The notes beneath the pieces were generated by a model that worked only from the letters and a program-made list of their open reading frames with translations, searched no databases and had not been told where the DNA came from. This document shows, piece by piece, positions 37,254 to 45,461 of a stretch of 64,000 bases of DNA. A program made the translations under genes and the position numbers. Origin of the DNA: Cloacibacterium sp. TD35 (lineage in GTDB: Bacteria > Bacteroidota > Bacteroidia > Flavobacteriales > Weeksellaceae); assembly GCF_028864635.1 (NCBI RefSeq), contig NZ_CP104850.1, forward strand, positions 1,804,001 to 1,868,000. The letters run 5' to 3'. Within the stretch, counting starts at the first letter, position 1, and each line of letters starts with the position of its first letter.

Positions 37254-37694
37254 TTATGTGTTTGAACTTACCTCGGAATTTATTCCTATACTGATTCCTG
37301 TATGAGAAGTTCTAATTTCTGGCATTGCGTAAATAAGCGCTTTTGCTTTTAAAGCCACTACTTTTTTTATGTAATCTAAATCTACCGCTTTTGCAAAATC
37401 TACTTCTTGTAACTCATAAGTGTTTATTACTTTGTTTTCGTTGAAGGCGTCTTTTGCTAATTGCGATTCGGTTTCATTATTAATAGCCACACTAGTAATC
37501 AAGGAGTCTACAGAAGTAGCTTCTTGGTCTATTTCATCTGTAAAAATTTTGCTCCAAAAAGATTTTGATACTGGCTTATTTTGACTAAGGTAAATAATGT
37601 AGTCAGAATTTTTAAATCCTTTTTTTTCTAAACTTTCAGAAACTGCCTTTGCTTGATCTTGGCTTGCGAACAAGCCTACAATTGTGTATGACAT
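37254..37694 (-). CDS. Small unknown protein, GspM/YflT-like N-terminal fold
   Basis: 146 residues, no signal peptide or membrane helix. Residues 1-40 (YTIVGLFASQDQAKAVSESLEKKGF) look like the N-terminal beta-alpha half of the heat-induced stress protein YflT domain (general stress protein 17M), in which a short strand is followed by an Asp/Gln-Gln-Ala helix. The remainder is Lys/Glu-rich and mixed. Similarity is to the fold only and no function is assigned. It has a TATATTTG box (37735-37728) and its own terminator. Confidence 0.5.
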   Translation of the reverse strand: MSYTIVGLFASQDQAKAVSESLEKKGFKNSDYIIYLSQNKPVSKSFWSKIFTDEIDQEATSVDSLITSVAINNETESQLAKDAFNENKVINTYELQEVDFAKAVDLDYIKKVVALKAKALIYAMPEIRTSHTGISIGINSEVSSNT

Positions 37695-37735
37695 AATTTT
37701 AAAAATTTTATTCTGTTAATTATGATGCAAATATA

Positions 37736-37909
37736 TGCTTAAAAAATAATAATAAAATGTTAAAAAATAAAAATTTAATATAAAATTGATAAAAATCATT
37801 CTTTATTTTATTAATTAGATAATTGTTTAAAATATTTAAATTGTTAAAAAAACATTTATTTCTTTGTTTTTTTAATTTTTTAGGAAGAAGTAAACAATTT
37901 TATTTTCTT
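37736..37909. other. Extreme A+T intergenic stretch
   Basis: About 170 bases between a divergent pair with only a handful of G or C, full of A- and T-tracts in near-helical phase. No ORF or RNA gene seen. Such DNA is often intrinsically curved and can enhance promoters or bind nucleoid proteins. Confidence 0.5.
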
Positions 37910-37917
37910 TATATTTG
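37910..37917 (+). promoter_or_regulatory. -7 element TATATTTG of dacB
   Basis: Exact consensus match 18 bases before the ATG at 37936; an in-frame TTG lies inside the box. Confidence 0.55.
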
Positions 37918-37935
37918 AAAAAACAATTATTCTTT

Positions 37936-39285
37936 ATGAAGAAATTTTTTGCTTTTATAACGGTTTTTTGCTTACAAATATTTTATTCCCAGTCGGTTAT
38001 ACAAAATTTAGATAAGGCAGTTCAGTCACTTTTGGCTTCGTCTCCTATGTATTCTGGGAATCTCTCTTTTTATGTAGCAGATGAAAGCGGAAACTTTGTT
38101 TATGAATATCAAGGAAACAAAGGATTGTCTACCGCTTCTACTATGAAGATTTTTACGGCTGCAGCGGCTTTGGAAACTTTAGGGAAGAATTATCAATATA
38201 AAACTCAGATAGCATTAGATAAAAATCTCTATATTTTTTCTAATGGAGATCCTACTTTGGGAAGTTGGCGGTATGATGATTATAAACCTGAGCACTTCAT
38301 TTCAAAAATTATACAAAGTCTGAAATCTATAAACATCAAAGAAATTTCTGGAGATTTGGTGATAGATGACACGTATTTTGATTTTCAGAAAATTCCTGGA
38401 GGATGGCCTTATAATGACATTGGAAATTATTATGGAGCTGGAGTTTGGGGTGTAAATTGGCGAGAAAACCAATTTGATATTAATACCTTTGGCAAGGATT
38501 TTAAAAATTTTAATATCAATTTAGAAGGTGTACATTTTGTGAATGATGCAAGAACGGAAGGAACTTCAGACAGAAGCATCATTTTTACTACTCCTTATAA
38601 TGATGTGGCGCATGTAATGGGCACGCTTCCTGCAAAAAATTTGACGATTTCTGGAGCTACACCTAATCCGCCAAAACAATTGGCGCTAGAAATTATAGCA
38701 GAATTAAAGAAGCAAAATATCGCTTTTAGCGGAAAAATCATCATCAATTCTGAGAGATTAATTGAAGGGCAAAATCCTTTAGTATTTCCTAAAAATAAAG
38801 TGATTTTAGAATATTTATCGCCTACTTTAGATAAAATGGTCTTTTGGTTTTTGAAAAAAAGCATCAATTTCTATGGGGAAACTTTCGTGAAAACAATGGC
38901 TAAAGAAAAAACAGGAAATTCTTCTTTTGAAAGTGGAATGAAATACCTTAAAAATTTTTGGAAACAGCGCGGGATAGACGAAAGAATGATTAATTTTGTA
39001 GATGGTAGTGGATTGTCTCCGCAAAATTATGCAGCAGCTAGAGCCGAAGTTTTAGCTTTGATTTGGGCGAAAAAACAACCATGGTTTGCTGAATATTTTG
39101 AGGGGTTTCCGGTGCAAGGAAATGGTATGAAAATGAAAAGCGGAAGTATAAAAGATTGTAGAGCTTTTGCTGGTTATCATACTTCTAAATTTGGTCAGAA
39201 ATATGTTTTTGCGATTATTATGAATAATTATCAGGCCAATGATTTGAGTGATGCGCTGTATAAAGTTTTGAATCACTTGAAATAA
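37936..39285 (+). CDS. dacB: D-alanyl-D-alanine carboxypeptidase/endopeptidase, PBP4 (S13) type
   Basis: 449 residues from ATG 37936, which sits after the -7 box; the TTG at 37915 is rejected. Signal peptide 1-19 (ends FYSQ). S13 serine peptidase with SxxK at Ser68-Lys71 (TASTMKI), the SxN-type motif in VDGSGLSPQN, and KSGS near the C-terminus as the KTG equivalent. It trims or cuts peptidoglycan cross-links in the periplasm. The histidine kinase gene follows 30 bases later, probably in one transcript, so a link between cell-wall state and signalling is possible but not shown. Confidence 0.9.
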   Translation: MKKFFAFITVFCLQIFYSQSVIQNLDKAVQSLLASSPMYSGNLSFYVADESGNFVYEYQGNKGLSTASTMKIFTAAAALETLGKNYQYKTQIALDKNLYIFSNGDPTLGSWRYDDYKPEHFISKIIQSLKSINIKEISGDLVIDDTYFDFQKIPGGWPYNDIGNYYGAGVWGVNWRENQFDINTFGKDFKNFNINLEGVHFVNDARTEGTSDRSIIFTTPYNDVAHVMGTLPAKNLTISGATPNPPKQLALEIIAELKKQNIAFSGKIIINSERLIEGQNPLVFPKNKVILEYLSPTLDKMVFWFLKKSINFYGETFVKTMAKEKTGNSSFESGMKYLKNFWKQRGIDERMINFVDGSGLSPQNYAAARAEVLALIWAKKQPWFAEYFEGFPVQGNGMKMKSGSIKDCRAFAGYHTSKFGQKYVFAIIMNNYQANDLSDALYKVLNHLK

Positions 39286-39315
39286 TTCAAAAAAAAGATT
39301 TTAAATTATAAATTC

Positions 39316-40467
39316 TTGAGAAACAACTTTATTTCTAAGATAAACAACTGGTTTGTGTTTGTGCTATTAACCATAATAGTTGCAGGATTGGCTATTTCCT
39401 CTAACTTTTTAATCAATCATCTTAGAAAAAAAGAAACAGATAGGATAAAATCTCTTGCTACGGCTGTTAAATATCTTCAAGACAATAATGTAGATTCTCG
39501 ATTGAATGACTTGTCACTCAATGTTATTGACGAAAATAAAGATATTCCGATTATTATCACTGATAAAAAGAGAAATCTGATTGATAGCAAAAACATCGAC
39601 GAAGAAATCTTAAATAATCCCGAAAAACTGAAACAGAAAATCGCAGAAATGGATGATAAATATCCTCCGTTTGAGATTCAGTTGCCTCATTTTAATAACC
39701 AATTTGTTTTTTATGATAATTCAGACTTTCTTAATTATCTTAGATATTATCCTTATGCATTAGGTTTGTTCATCGGGTTATATCTTTTGTTTTCTTTTTG
39801 GTTTTTGCGTACCATCAAAAAATCAGATGAATCTATGCTGTGGGCTGGTTTAGCTAAAGAAACTGCACACCAAATCGGAACTCCGCTTTCTTCTATGATT
39901 GGTTGGGTAGAAGTGATGAAACTCGATGCCAATAGAAATGACGATGGTTTACTTGAAATCAATAAGGATATCAATCGTTTAAAAACCATTTCTGAGCGTT
40001 TTTCGAAAATTGGTTCGGTTCCAGAACTAAATGACTTGAATTTAAAGGAAACAGTTCAACAAAATTTTGATTATCTGAAATCTAGAATTTCCAGAAAAGT
40101 AAATTTTGAACTCAAAGTTCCCGCAAGAGAAATATTAATTCCTCACAATAGAATTTTGATGAGTTGGGTGATTGAAAACCTTGTGAAAAATGCGGTAGAT
40201 GCGATGAAAGGAGAGGGTAAACTGGAAATTTCTCTTTATTCTAAGAATAATTACGTGTTGATAGATATAAAAGATTCTGGCTCTGGAATGACTAATACGC
40301 AAATGCGAAGTGCTTTCAAACCGGGTTATTCTACCAAAAAAAGAGGTTGGGGTTTAGGTTTGTCTTTGGCAAAACGTGTCATCAACGAATATCACAATGG
40401 CGACATCAAAATCGCAGAATCTGAAGTAGGAAAGGGAACCACTTTTAGAATTGCGCTGAAATCTTAA
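39316..40467 (+). CDS. Membrane sensor histidine kinase
   Basis: 383 residues, starting with TTG 39316 since no ATG precedes the first helix. Topology: helix 1 (about 12-34), a periplasmic sensor of about 105 residues, helix 2 (about 145-165), then HisKA with His185 in KETAHQIGTPLSS, N box ENLVKNAVDAM, G1 DSGSGM, and G2 GWGLGLSLAKRV. A HAMP domain is not evident. No response regulator is next to it; an NtrC-like regulator is 3 kb away on the opposite strand. It is likely cotranscribed with dacB. Confidence 0.88.
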   Translation: MRNNFISKINNWFVFVLLTIIVAGLAISSNFLINHLRKKETDRIKSLATAVKYLQDNNVDSRLNDLSLNVIDENKDIPIIITDKKRNLIDSKNIDEEILNNPEKLKQKIAEMDDKYPPFEIQLPHFNNQFVFYDNSDFLNYLRYYPYALGLFIGLYLLFSFWFLRTIKKSDESMLWAGLAKETAHQIGTPLSSMIGWVEVMKLDANRNDDGLLEINKDINRLKTISERFSKIGSVPELNDLNLKETVQQNFDYLKSRISRKVNFELKVPAREILIPHNRILMSWVIENLVKNAVDAMKGEGKLEISLYSKNNYVLIDIKDSGSGMTNTQMRSAFKPGYSTKKRGWGLGLSLAKRVINEYHNGDIKIAESEVGKGTTFRIALKS

Positions 40468-40501
40468 AAAAAAAGAGCTTAGAAATCATGTTTCCAAACT
40501 C
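40466..40501 (-). terminator. Intrinsic terminator of the M1 peptidase gene
   Basis: Eleven-base arms 40475-40485 and 40491-40501 with two G-U pairs when read leftward, loop of 5, then nine T residues on the minus strand. Confidence 0.75.
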
Positions 40502-40527
40502 TTGTATTCTTTAAATTTTTTTGAATC

Positions 40528-42135
40528 TTAAATCTTCATGAAATTTACGAAGTAATTATCATTAAACTTTACCTCTTTTTTGTCTTTCAGTTTAATGGTT
40601 TGCCATTCTTTAGTTGGGGTTAGAGTTGTGTTTTCTATTCTGATAGGTAAGTTGAAACCTTCTACAGTATTTGTCCATCTGTATTTTAACGTTTTTCCGT
40701 TTTGAGAAAATTCTAAAGTTGGGATTTGAGTGGTTCTTAAATATTGTTCAAAAACAGTGGTGAAATCTATTCCCGATTTTTCAGAAATATAATTTTCAAT
40801 TTGCTGAGTAGTTACCGTTTGATGATAAAAATCTTTACCGATTCCTCTTAAAATTTGTCTGAATTTTTCATCATCGTTTATGGCAGTTCTAATCGTGTGA
40901 AGCATATTGGCACCTTTGTAGTACATGTCACCACTTCCTTCGTTTCTTACTCCATATTTTCCAATAATAGGCTTGTCATTATCAATATTTTGTCTGATTC
41001 CTTTAATGTACAATTCTGCTTTTTCTTTGTTTAAATAGTTTTGAGTAAAAAGTGTTTCTGAGTAGCACGTAAAACCTTCGTGAACCCACATATCAGCTTG
41101 GTCTTTTGCGGTAATATTGTTAGCAAACCATTCGTGACCAGATTCGTGAATAATAATAAAATCCCACTCTAAGCCTACACCAGTTTGAGATAAATCCCTA
41201 CCTAGATAACCATTCAGATAATGATTTCCATAGGCTACATTAGACTGATGTTCCATTCCTAAATAGGGAGTTTCTACCAATTTATATCCGTCTTCGTAGA
41301 AAGGATAAGGTCCAAACCAATATTCAAACGCCTGAAGCATTGGTTTTACCTGTGTAAATTGTTTTTTTGCTTTGTCTAAATTGTATGAAAGTACATAATA
41401 ATCACAATCTAGCTTGCCATTTTCGCCATTATAGATTTCAGAAAAATGTTCAAATTTCCCAATGGTAGGAACAATGCTGTACAGATTGATTGGGTTTTTA
41501 ACTTCCCAAGTGAAAACATTTTTGCCTTTTTCTATGGTTTGAGAAATTAATTTGCCATTTCCTACACCAGTTAAATTTTTTGGCGTAATAATTTTCATTT
41601 CTATGCCTTCATCTGGCTCATCACTCCAAATATCTTTTGAGGGTAACCAAAGGCTGGTTCCGTCTCCTTCTTGTGCTACAGAAATCCAAGGATTTCCTTT
41701 TTCATCTTGGGTAAATACCCAGCCTCCATCCCAAGGTGCGTGTTTTGCGATTCTAGGATTCCCGAAATATTCTAAAATCATGTAAAAGCGTTCTCCTTTT
41801 TTGAAACTTTGTTGAGTTTCTATAAAAATGAAATCGTCTTCGGTTTTTACATTGGTGTAATTAAAATTTCCCATGAAGTTTTTAGAATTCATAGGCTTTT
41901 GAAGGTCTAATTGAAACGTAGGATTTTCTACATCTTTGGTAATTTCAAAAAAAATGGTGTTTTTTCCGCTGACTGATTGATCCTGAATATTAGGTTCTAC
42001 AGTGAGCTCGTATTTTTTGACATCCCAAAAATTTCTAAATGCCGTATCAGAACCTTTTAAAGTATCTTTTTTGGTAAAAGTTTGTGCAAAGATTATTTGA
42101 CTAAAAACTAAAAGAAATAAACAGATTTTTTTCAT
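40528..42135 (-). CDS. M1-family zinc metallopeptidase
   Basis: 535 residues with a signal peptide (residues 1-18, ending FAQ), so it is exported. Zinc site HEXXH at 330-334 (IIIHESGHEW) and the third ligand Glu353 in WVHEGFTCYSE. The substrate-binding motif that reads GAMEN in aminopeptidase N is GMEHQ at 293-297, as in several Bacteroidota M1 enzymes. The N-terminal half is the M1 beta-domain. The chain is short and lacks the C-terminal helical domain of aminopeptidase N. It probably degrades peptides outside the inner membrane. Confidence 0.9.
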   Translation of the reverse strand: MKKICLFLLVFSQIIFAQTFTKKDTLKGSDTAFRNFWDVKKYELTVEPNIQDQSVSGKNTIFFEITKDVENPTFQLDLQKPMNSKNFMGNFNYTNVKTEDDFIFIETQQSFKKGERFYMILEYFGNPRIAKHAPWDGGWVFTQDEKGNPWISVAQEGDGTSLWLPSKDIWSDEPDEGIEMKIITPKNLTGVGNGKLISQTIEKGKNVFTWEVKNPINLYSIVPTIGKFEHFSEIYNGENGKLDCDYYVLSYNLDKAKKQFTQVKPMLQAFEYWFGPYPFYEDGYKLVETPYLGMEHQSNVAYGNHYLNGYLGRDLSQTGVGLEWDFIIIHESGHEWFANNITAKDQADMWVHEGFTCYSETLFTQNYLNKEKAELYIKGIRQNIDNDKPIIGKYGVRNEGSGDMYYKGANMLHTIRTAINDDEKFRQILRGIGKDFYHQTVTTQQIENYISEKSGIDFTTVFEQYLRTTQIPTLEFSQNGKTLKYRWTNTVEGFNLPIRIENTTLTPTKEWQTIKLKDKKEVKFNDNYFVNFMKI

Positions 42136-42164
42136 GAATAAATTTTTTCAGTGTTTAAAAATAA

Positions 42165-42191
42165 CAAAAACCACGCTATTTTGCGTGGTTT
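42165..42191 (-). terminator. Intrinsic terminator of the NtrC-like gene
   Basis: Arms AAACCACGC (42168-42176) and GCGTGGTTT (42183-42191) with a 6-base loop and a T-rich tail for leftward transcription. Confidence 0.75.
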
Positions 42192-42243
42192 ATAATATAA
42201 TTTTAATTTTTAATTTTTTTTGAGTTTTCCATCATCCATTTTA

Positions 42244-43428
42244 CTATTTTCTTACGAAAGCTGCTACATCTTCTTCGCTTACAGGATTTCCGCCCAAAAT
42301 AATTAAACGTTCTACTACGTTTCTCAGTTCACGAATGTTTCCTGTCCATGAGAAATTTTGCAATGCTTTTATTGCTTTATCATCAAATTTTCTAACTGTA
42401 TTTCCTTGTTCATCTGCAATGATTTGAGCAAAATGTTCTACCAAAAGCGGAATGTCTTCCTTTCTAGCATTTAATGGTGGTACATAAATTTCAATGACAG
42501 AAAGTCTGTGATATAAATCTTCTCTAAACTTGCCAGCTTCTATTTCTTTTTGTAAATTTTTATTGGTTGCAGCTACCACTCTTACATCTACTTTTATTTC
42601 TTTATCACTTCCTACAGGTGAAACTCTGCTTTCCTGAAGTGCACGAAGAACTTTGGCTTGTGCAACCAAACTCATATCCCCAATTTCGTCAAGGAAAATA
42701 GTTCCTCCATTTGCTAATTCAAATTTACCTTGTTTGTCTTTTATAGCACCTGTAAATGAGCCTTTTACGTGACCGAAAAGTTCAGATTCTATTAATTCTG
42801 ATGGAATGGCCGCGCAGTTTACCTCAATCATTGGTCCTCTACTTCTTTCACTTTGTGCATGAATAGAGTGGGCTACCAACTCTTTACCAGCACCATTAGG
42901 ACCTGTAATCAAAACTCTAGCATCTGTAGCCGCTACTTTTTCAATCATATTCTGAATTTTAGTAAGCGCTTCAGAAGCCCCAATCATTTGATATTTTTTA
43001 TTAACTTTTTTCTTCAGTTGGGTATTCTCTTTTTGAAGAACTTTAGTAGTTTGAACTAGATTTTTACGGTCAAGAGCATTTCTTACGCTGGTAATCAATC
43101 TATTGATGTCTATAGGTTTTGAAATAAAATCATAAGCACCATCTTTAAGAGAATTTACTGCGGTGTCTATATCAGCATGACCAGAAATCATTACAAAAGT
43201 GGTATCTGGTTTTAATTGAAGTGCTTGTTTTAACAATTCAGTACCTGATAGTTTTGGCATTTTTATATCTGAAATCACCAATGCGAAATCATCTTTTTCA
43301 ATGAGTTTGTAGGCTTCTAAACCATCTTCTGCTACCAAAACTTCGTAATTGGTTAATTCATCTGATAAAATACTGTGCAGTACACCAGAAATTGCTTTTT
43401 CGTCTTCTACGATTAATACTTTTTGCAT
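42244..43428 (-). CDS. Sigma-54 activator-type response regulator lacking a DNA-binding domain
   Basis: 394 residues. Receiver domain (1-120) with phospho-acceptor Asp54 (LVISDIKMPK) and FISKPI, then an AAA+ activator domain (about 145-385). Walker A reads GPNGAGKE rather than GESGTGKE; the sigma-54 loop is GSFTGA rather than GAFTGA; Walker B is GTIFLDEIGDMS; arginine finger region HRLSVIEIYVPPL and NIRELRNVVERL are intact. The protein stops right after this domain, with no Fis-type helix-turn-helix, as in Helicobacter FlgR. It may activate from solution or work with another DNA-binding partner. The -7 box is four bases from its ATG. Confidence 0.88.
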   Translation of the reverse strand: MQKVLIVEDEKAISGVLHSILSDELTNYEVLVAEDGLEAYKLIEKDDFALVISDIKMPKLSGTELLKQALQLKPDTTFVMISGHADIDTAVNSLKDGAYDFISKPIDINRLITSVRNALDRKNLVQTTKVLQKENTQLKKKVNKKYQMIGASEALTKIQNMIEKVAATDARVLITGPNGAGKELVAHSIHAQSERSRGPMIEVNCAAIPSELIESELFGHVKGSFTGAIKDKQGKFELANGGTIFLDEIGDMSLVAQAKVLRALQESRVSPVGSDKEIKVDVRVVAATNKNLQKEIEAGKFREDLYHRLSVIEIYVPPLNARKEDIPLLVEHFAQIIADEQGNTVRKFDDKAIKALQNFSWTGNIRELRNVVERLIILGGNPVSEEDVAAFVRK

Positions 43429-43432
43429 AAGG

Positions 43433-43440
43433 CAAATTTA
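43433..43440 (-). promoter_or_regulatory. -7 element TAAATTTG of the NtrC-like gene
   Basis: Exact match on the minus strand, four bases (CCTT) from the ATG at 43428; leaderless mRNA expected. Confidence 0.6.
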
Positions 43441-43514
43441 ATGATTTATATTCAGTTTTAGTCTTACAGAATTTTGATTAAATTTTTCAAGTATATAATG
43501 AAAAATATAAGATT

Positions 43515-44168
43515 TTAATAGTTTCTAGCCCCGAAAATTGCAGAACCAATTCTTACAGAAGTAGAACCACATTCTATTGCAAGAGCAAAATCGTCACTCA
43601 TTCCCATAGAGAGTGTTTCTAGTTTTCTGAAGGTAGAAAGTTCATCAAATAAAGATTTGAGTATCAAAAATTCAGATTTTACTTGAGTTTTGTTGTCTGT
43701 AAAAGTAGCCATCCCCATCAATCCTAGAATTTCAATATTTGGATATTGATGTTCTAAATAATTACTGAAAATTTCTTTAGCTTCTGAGATTTCAAGACCA
43801 TACTTGGTTTCTTCTTCGGCAATTTTTACTTGAAGTAAAACTTTAATTATCCTATTGTTTTTTACTGCTTCTTTATTAATTTCTAATAATAATTTTTCAG
43901 AATCTACACTTTGTATGGTATCTATAAAAGGAGCAATGTATTTTACTTTATTGGTTTGTAAATGCCCGATTAAATGCCATTTAATATCAGCGGGGAGTTC
44001 ATTTACTTTCGATAAAAGTTCTTGTACTTTATTTTCTCCAAAAACTTTTTGTCCGCAATCATAAACTTCTTTAATTTTTTCAACAGGATGAAATTTAGAA
44101 ACGGCTACTAGTTCTACGTTTTCTGGAATTTGAGCTTTTATTTTATGGTAATTTTCTTGAATAGACAT
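43515..44168 (-). CDS. yggS: YggS/PLPBP-family pyridoxal-phosphate homeostasis protein
   Basis: 217 residues from ATG 44168. The longer reading frame upstream (to 44285) crosses the TAAATTTG promoter (44194-44187) and the divergent ars promoter, and is rejected. PLP lysine Lys25 in LVAVSKFHP; the conserved HLIGHLQTNK, the GLEISEA region and LSMGMSDDFALAIECGSTSVRIGSAIFG are present. This small alanine-racemase-like barrel binds PLP but has no known enzymatic activity; it balances PLP supply. It is divergent from the arsenic operon and not obviously linked to it. Confidence 0.92.
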   Translation of the reverse strand: MSIQENYHKIKAQIPENVELVAVSKFHPVEKIKEVYDCGQKVFGENKVQELLSKVNELPADIKWHLIGHLQTNKVKYIAPFIDTIQSVDSEKLLLEINKEAVKNNRIIKVLLQVKIAEEETKYGLEISEAKEIFSNYLEHQYPNIEILGLMGMATFTDNKTQVKSEFLILKSLFDELSTFRKLETLSMGMSDDFALAIECGSTSVRIGSAIFGARNY

Positions 44169-44228
44169 GATTTTGAATTTCTTTTTCAAATTTATGAAGA
44201 ATATTTTGGTTTTGAAAATTATATATCG

Positions 44229-44236
44229 TAATATTG
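44229..44236 (+). promoter_or_regulatory. -7-like element TAATATTG of the ars operon
   Basis: One mismatch to TAnnTTTG, 20 bases before the arsR ATG; it overlaps the palindromic operator. Confidence 0.45.
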
Positions 44237-44242
44237 CAATAT
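44231..44242. promoter_or_regulatory. Probable ArsR operator, palindrome ATATTGCAATAT
   Basis: Perfect 12-bp palindrome between yggS and arsR, lying on the -7 element, so bound ArsR would block RNA polymerase. ArsR/SmtB proteins commonly bind such A+T inverted repeats next to their own gene. Not experimentally known here. Confidence 0.6.
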
Positions 44243-44256
44243 GAAAATATAAAAAT

Positions 44257-44586
44257 ATGGGAATTTCTAAAACTGAACATTTCACAGAAGAACAAAATGA
44301 AGTCGCAAAATTGATGAAAGCGCTTTCTCATCCTGCTAGGATTGCGATTGTAGAATATTTACTTTCTGTAGATTCATGTATTTGTAATGATATTGTAGAA
44401 GAGATAAAATTGGCCCAACCTACTGTTTCTCAACATTTGAAGGAATTGAAGAACGTAGGGATTATTCAGGGTGAAATAGACGGGAAAGCCATTTGTTACT
44501 GCATCAATCCAGAAACATTGAAAAAAATGGAACATTTTATTTCTGAAATTTTCCAAAAAATAGAAAAACAAAATAACTGTTGCTAA
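44257..44586 (+). CDS. arsR: ArsR-family metalloregulator
   Basis: 109 residues, winged helix-turn-helix repressor. ALSHPARIAIVEYL, VDSCICNDIVEEI and AQPTVSQHLKELKNVGII with GKAICYCINPE are the family core. The metal-sensing cysteines would be Cys in DSCICND (a C-x-C pair in helix alpha 3), as in As(III) sensors of the ArsR type, plus the C-terminal CC. It heads a five-gene operon for arsenic handling, ends 23 bases before arsM, and probably represses the operon through the palindrome upstream until As(III) binds. Confidence 0.9.
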   Translation: MGISKTEHFTEEQNEVAKLMKALSHPARIAIVEYLLSVDSCICNDIVEEIKLAQPTVSQHLKELKNVGIIQGEIDGKAICYCINPETLKKMEHFISEIFQKIEKQNNCC

Positions 44587-44609
44587 ATAAAAATCTAAAA
44601 ATATTAATT

Positions 44610-45449
44610 ATGAATTCTAACGAAGAAATCAAAGAAATGGTAAAGCAAAAATATGCAGAAATCGCTTTACAAAACCAGGATACTAACGCTTCATCTTGCT
44701 GTGGTAGTGGCGGTTGTAGTACAGAAGTGTACAATATTATGACTGATGATTATGACCATTTGGAAGGATATAATCCAGATGCAGACCTTAAATTAGGTTG
44801 CGGTTTGCCTACAGAATTTGCCAAAATTAAAAAAGGAGATTATGTAGTAGATTTAGGAAGTGGAGCGGGGAATGACTGTTTCGTAGCTCGTGCAGAAACT
44901 GGCGAATCTGGAAAAGTGGTTGGGATAGATTTCACTCCTGAAATGATAGAAAAAGCCAGAAATAATGCAGATAAATTAGGTTTCAATAATGTAGAATTCC
45001 GTTTGGGAGATATCGAGAACATCCCTTTAATGAGCAATGTTGCTGATGTTGTGGTAAGCAACTGCGTAATGAATTTGGTGCCTAACAAACCAAAAGCTTT
45101 TGCAGAAGTTCAACGAATTCTGAAACCAACTGGTCATTTTTCTATTTCAGATATTGTTTTGGTGGGAGATTTGCCAGAGAAAATTAAAAATGCTGCAGAA
45201 ATGTACGCTGGATGTGTAGCTTCGGCCATTCAAATGGAAGATTATTTGAAAATCATCGAAAATTCTGGTTTCAAAAACATTACTTTACAGAAGAAAAAAC
45301 CGATTATCGTTCCCGATGATATTCTAAAAAATTACCTGAACGAAGAAGAAATTCAGCAGTATAAAGATTCTACAACTAGAATTTACAGTATCACTGTTTA
45401 CGCAGAGAAAGTAGTTGGTTGTTGTACTCCAAATACTGGGTGTTGTTAA
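44610..45449 (+). CDS. arsM: Arsenite S-adenosylmethionine methyltransferase
   Basis: 279 residues from ATG 44610; a TTG at 44580 in the end of arsR is rejected. SAM-binding VVDLGSGAGNDCFVA and GIDFTPEMIEKA; three cysteines typical of ArsM are found in KLGCGLP, VSNCVMNLV and YAGCVAS. The N-terminal stretch has CCGSGGCS at residues 30-37, and the C-terminus ends CCTPNTGCC, giving extra thiols that could hold As(III) before methylation. ArsM adds methyl groups to arsenite, producing volatile or more easily exported species. Second gene of the ars operon. Confidence 0.92.
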   Translation: MNSNEEIKEMVKQKYAEIALQNQDTNASSCCGSGGCSTEVYNIMTDDYDHLEGYNPDADLKLGCGLPTEFAKIKKGDYVVDLGSGAGNDCFVARAETGESGKVVGIDFTPEMIEKARNNADKLGFNNVEFRLGDIENIPLMSNVADVVVSNCVMNLVPNKPKAFAEVQRILKPTGHFSISDIVLVGDLPEKIKNAAEMYAGCVASAIQMEDYLKIIENSGFKNITLQKKKPIIVPDDILKNYLNEEEIQQYKDSTTRIYSITVYAEKVVGCCTPNTGCC

Positions 45450-45461
45450 AAAATTGAAAAC

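Noticed and set aside
44169-44285. Longer YggS reading frame to 44285
   Set aside because: It would cross the yggS promoter and overlap arsR; homologues start at the Met encoded at 44168.
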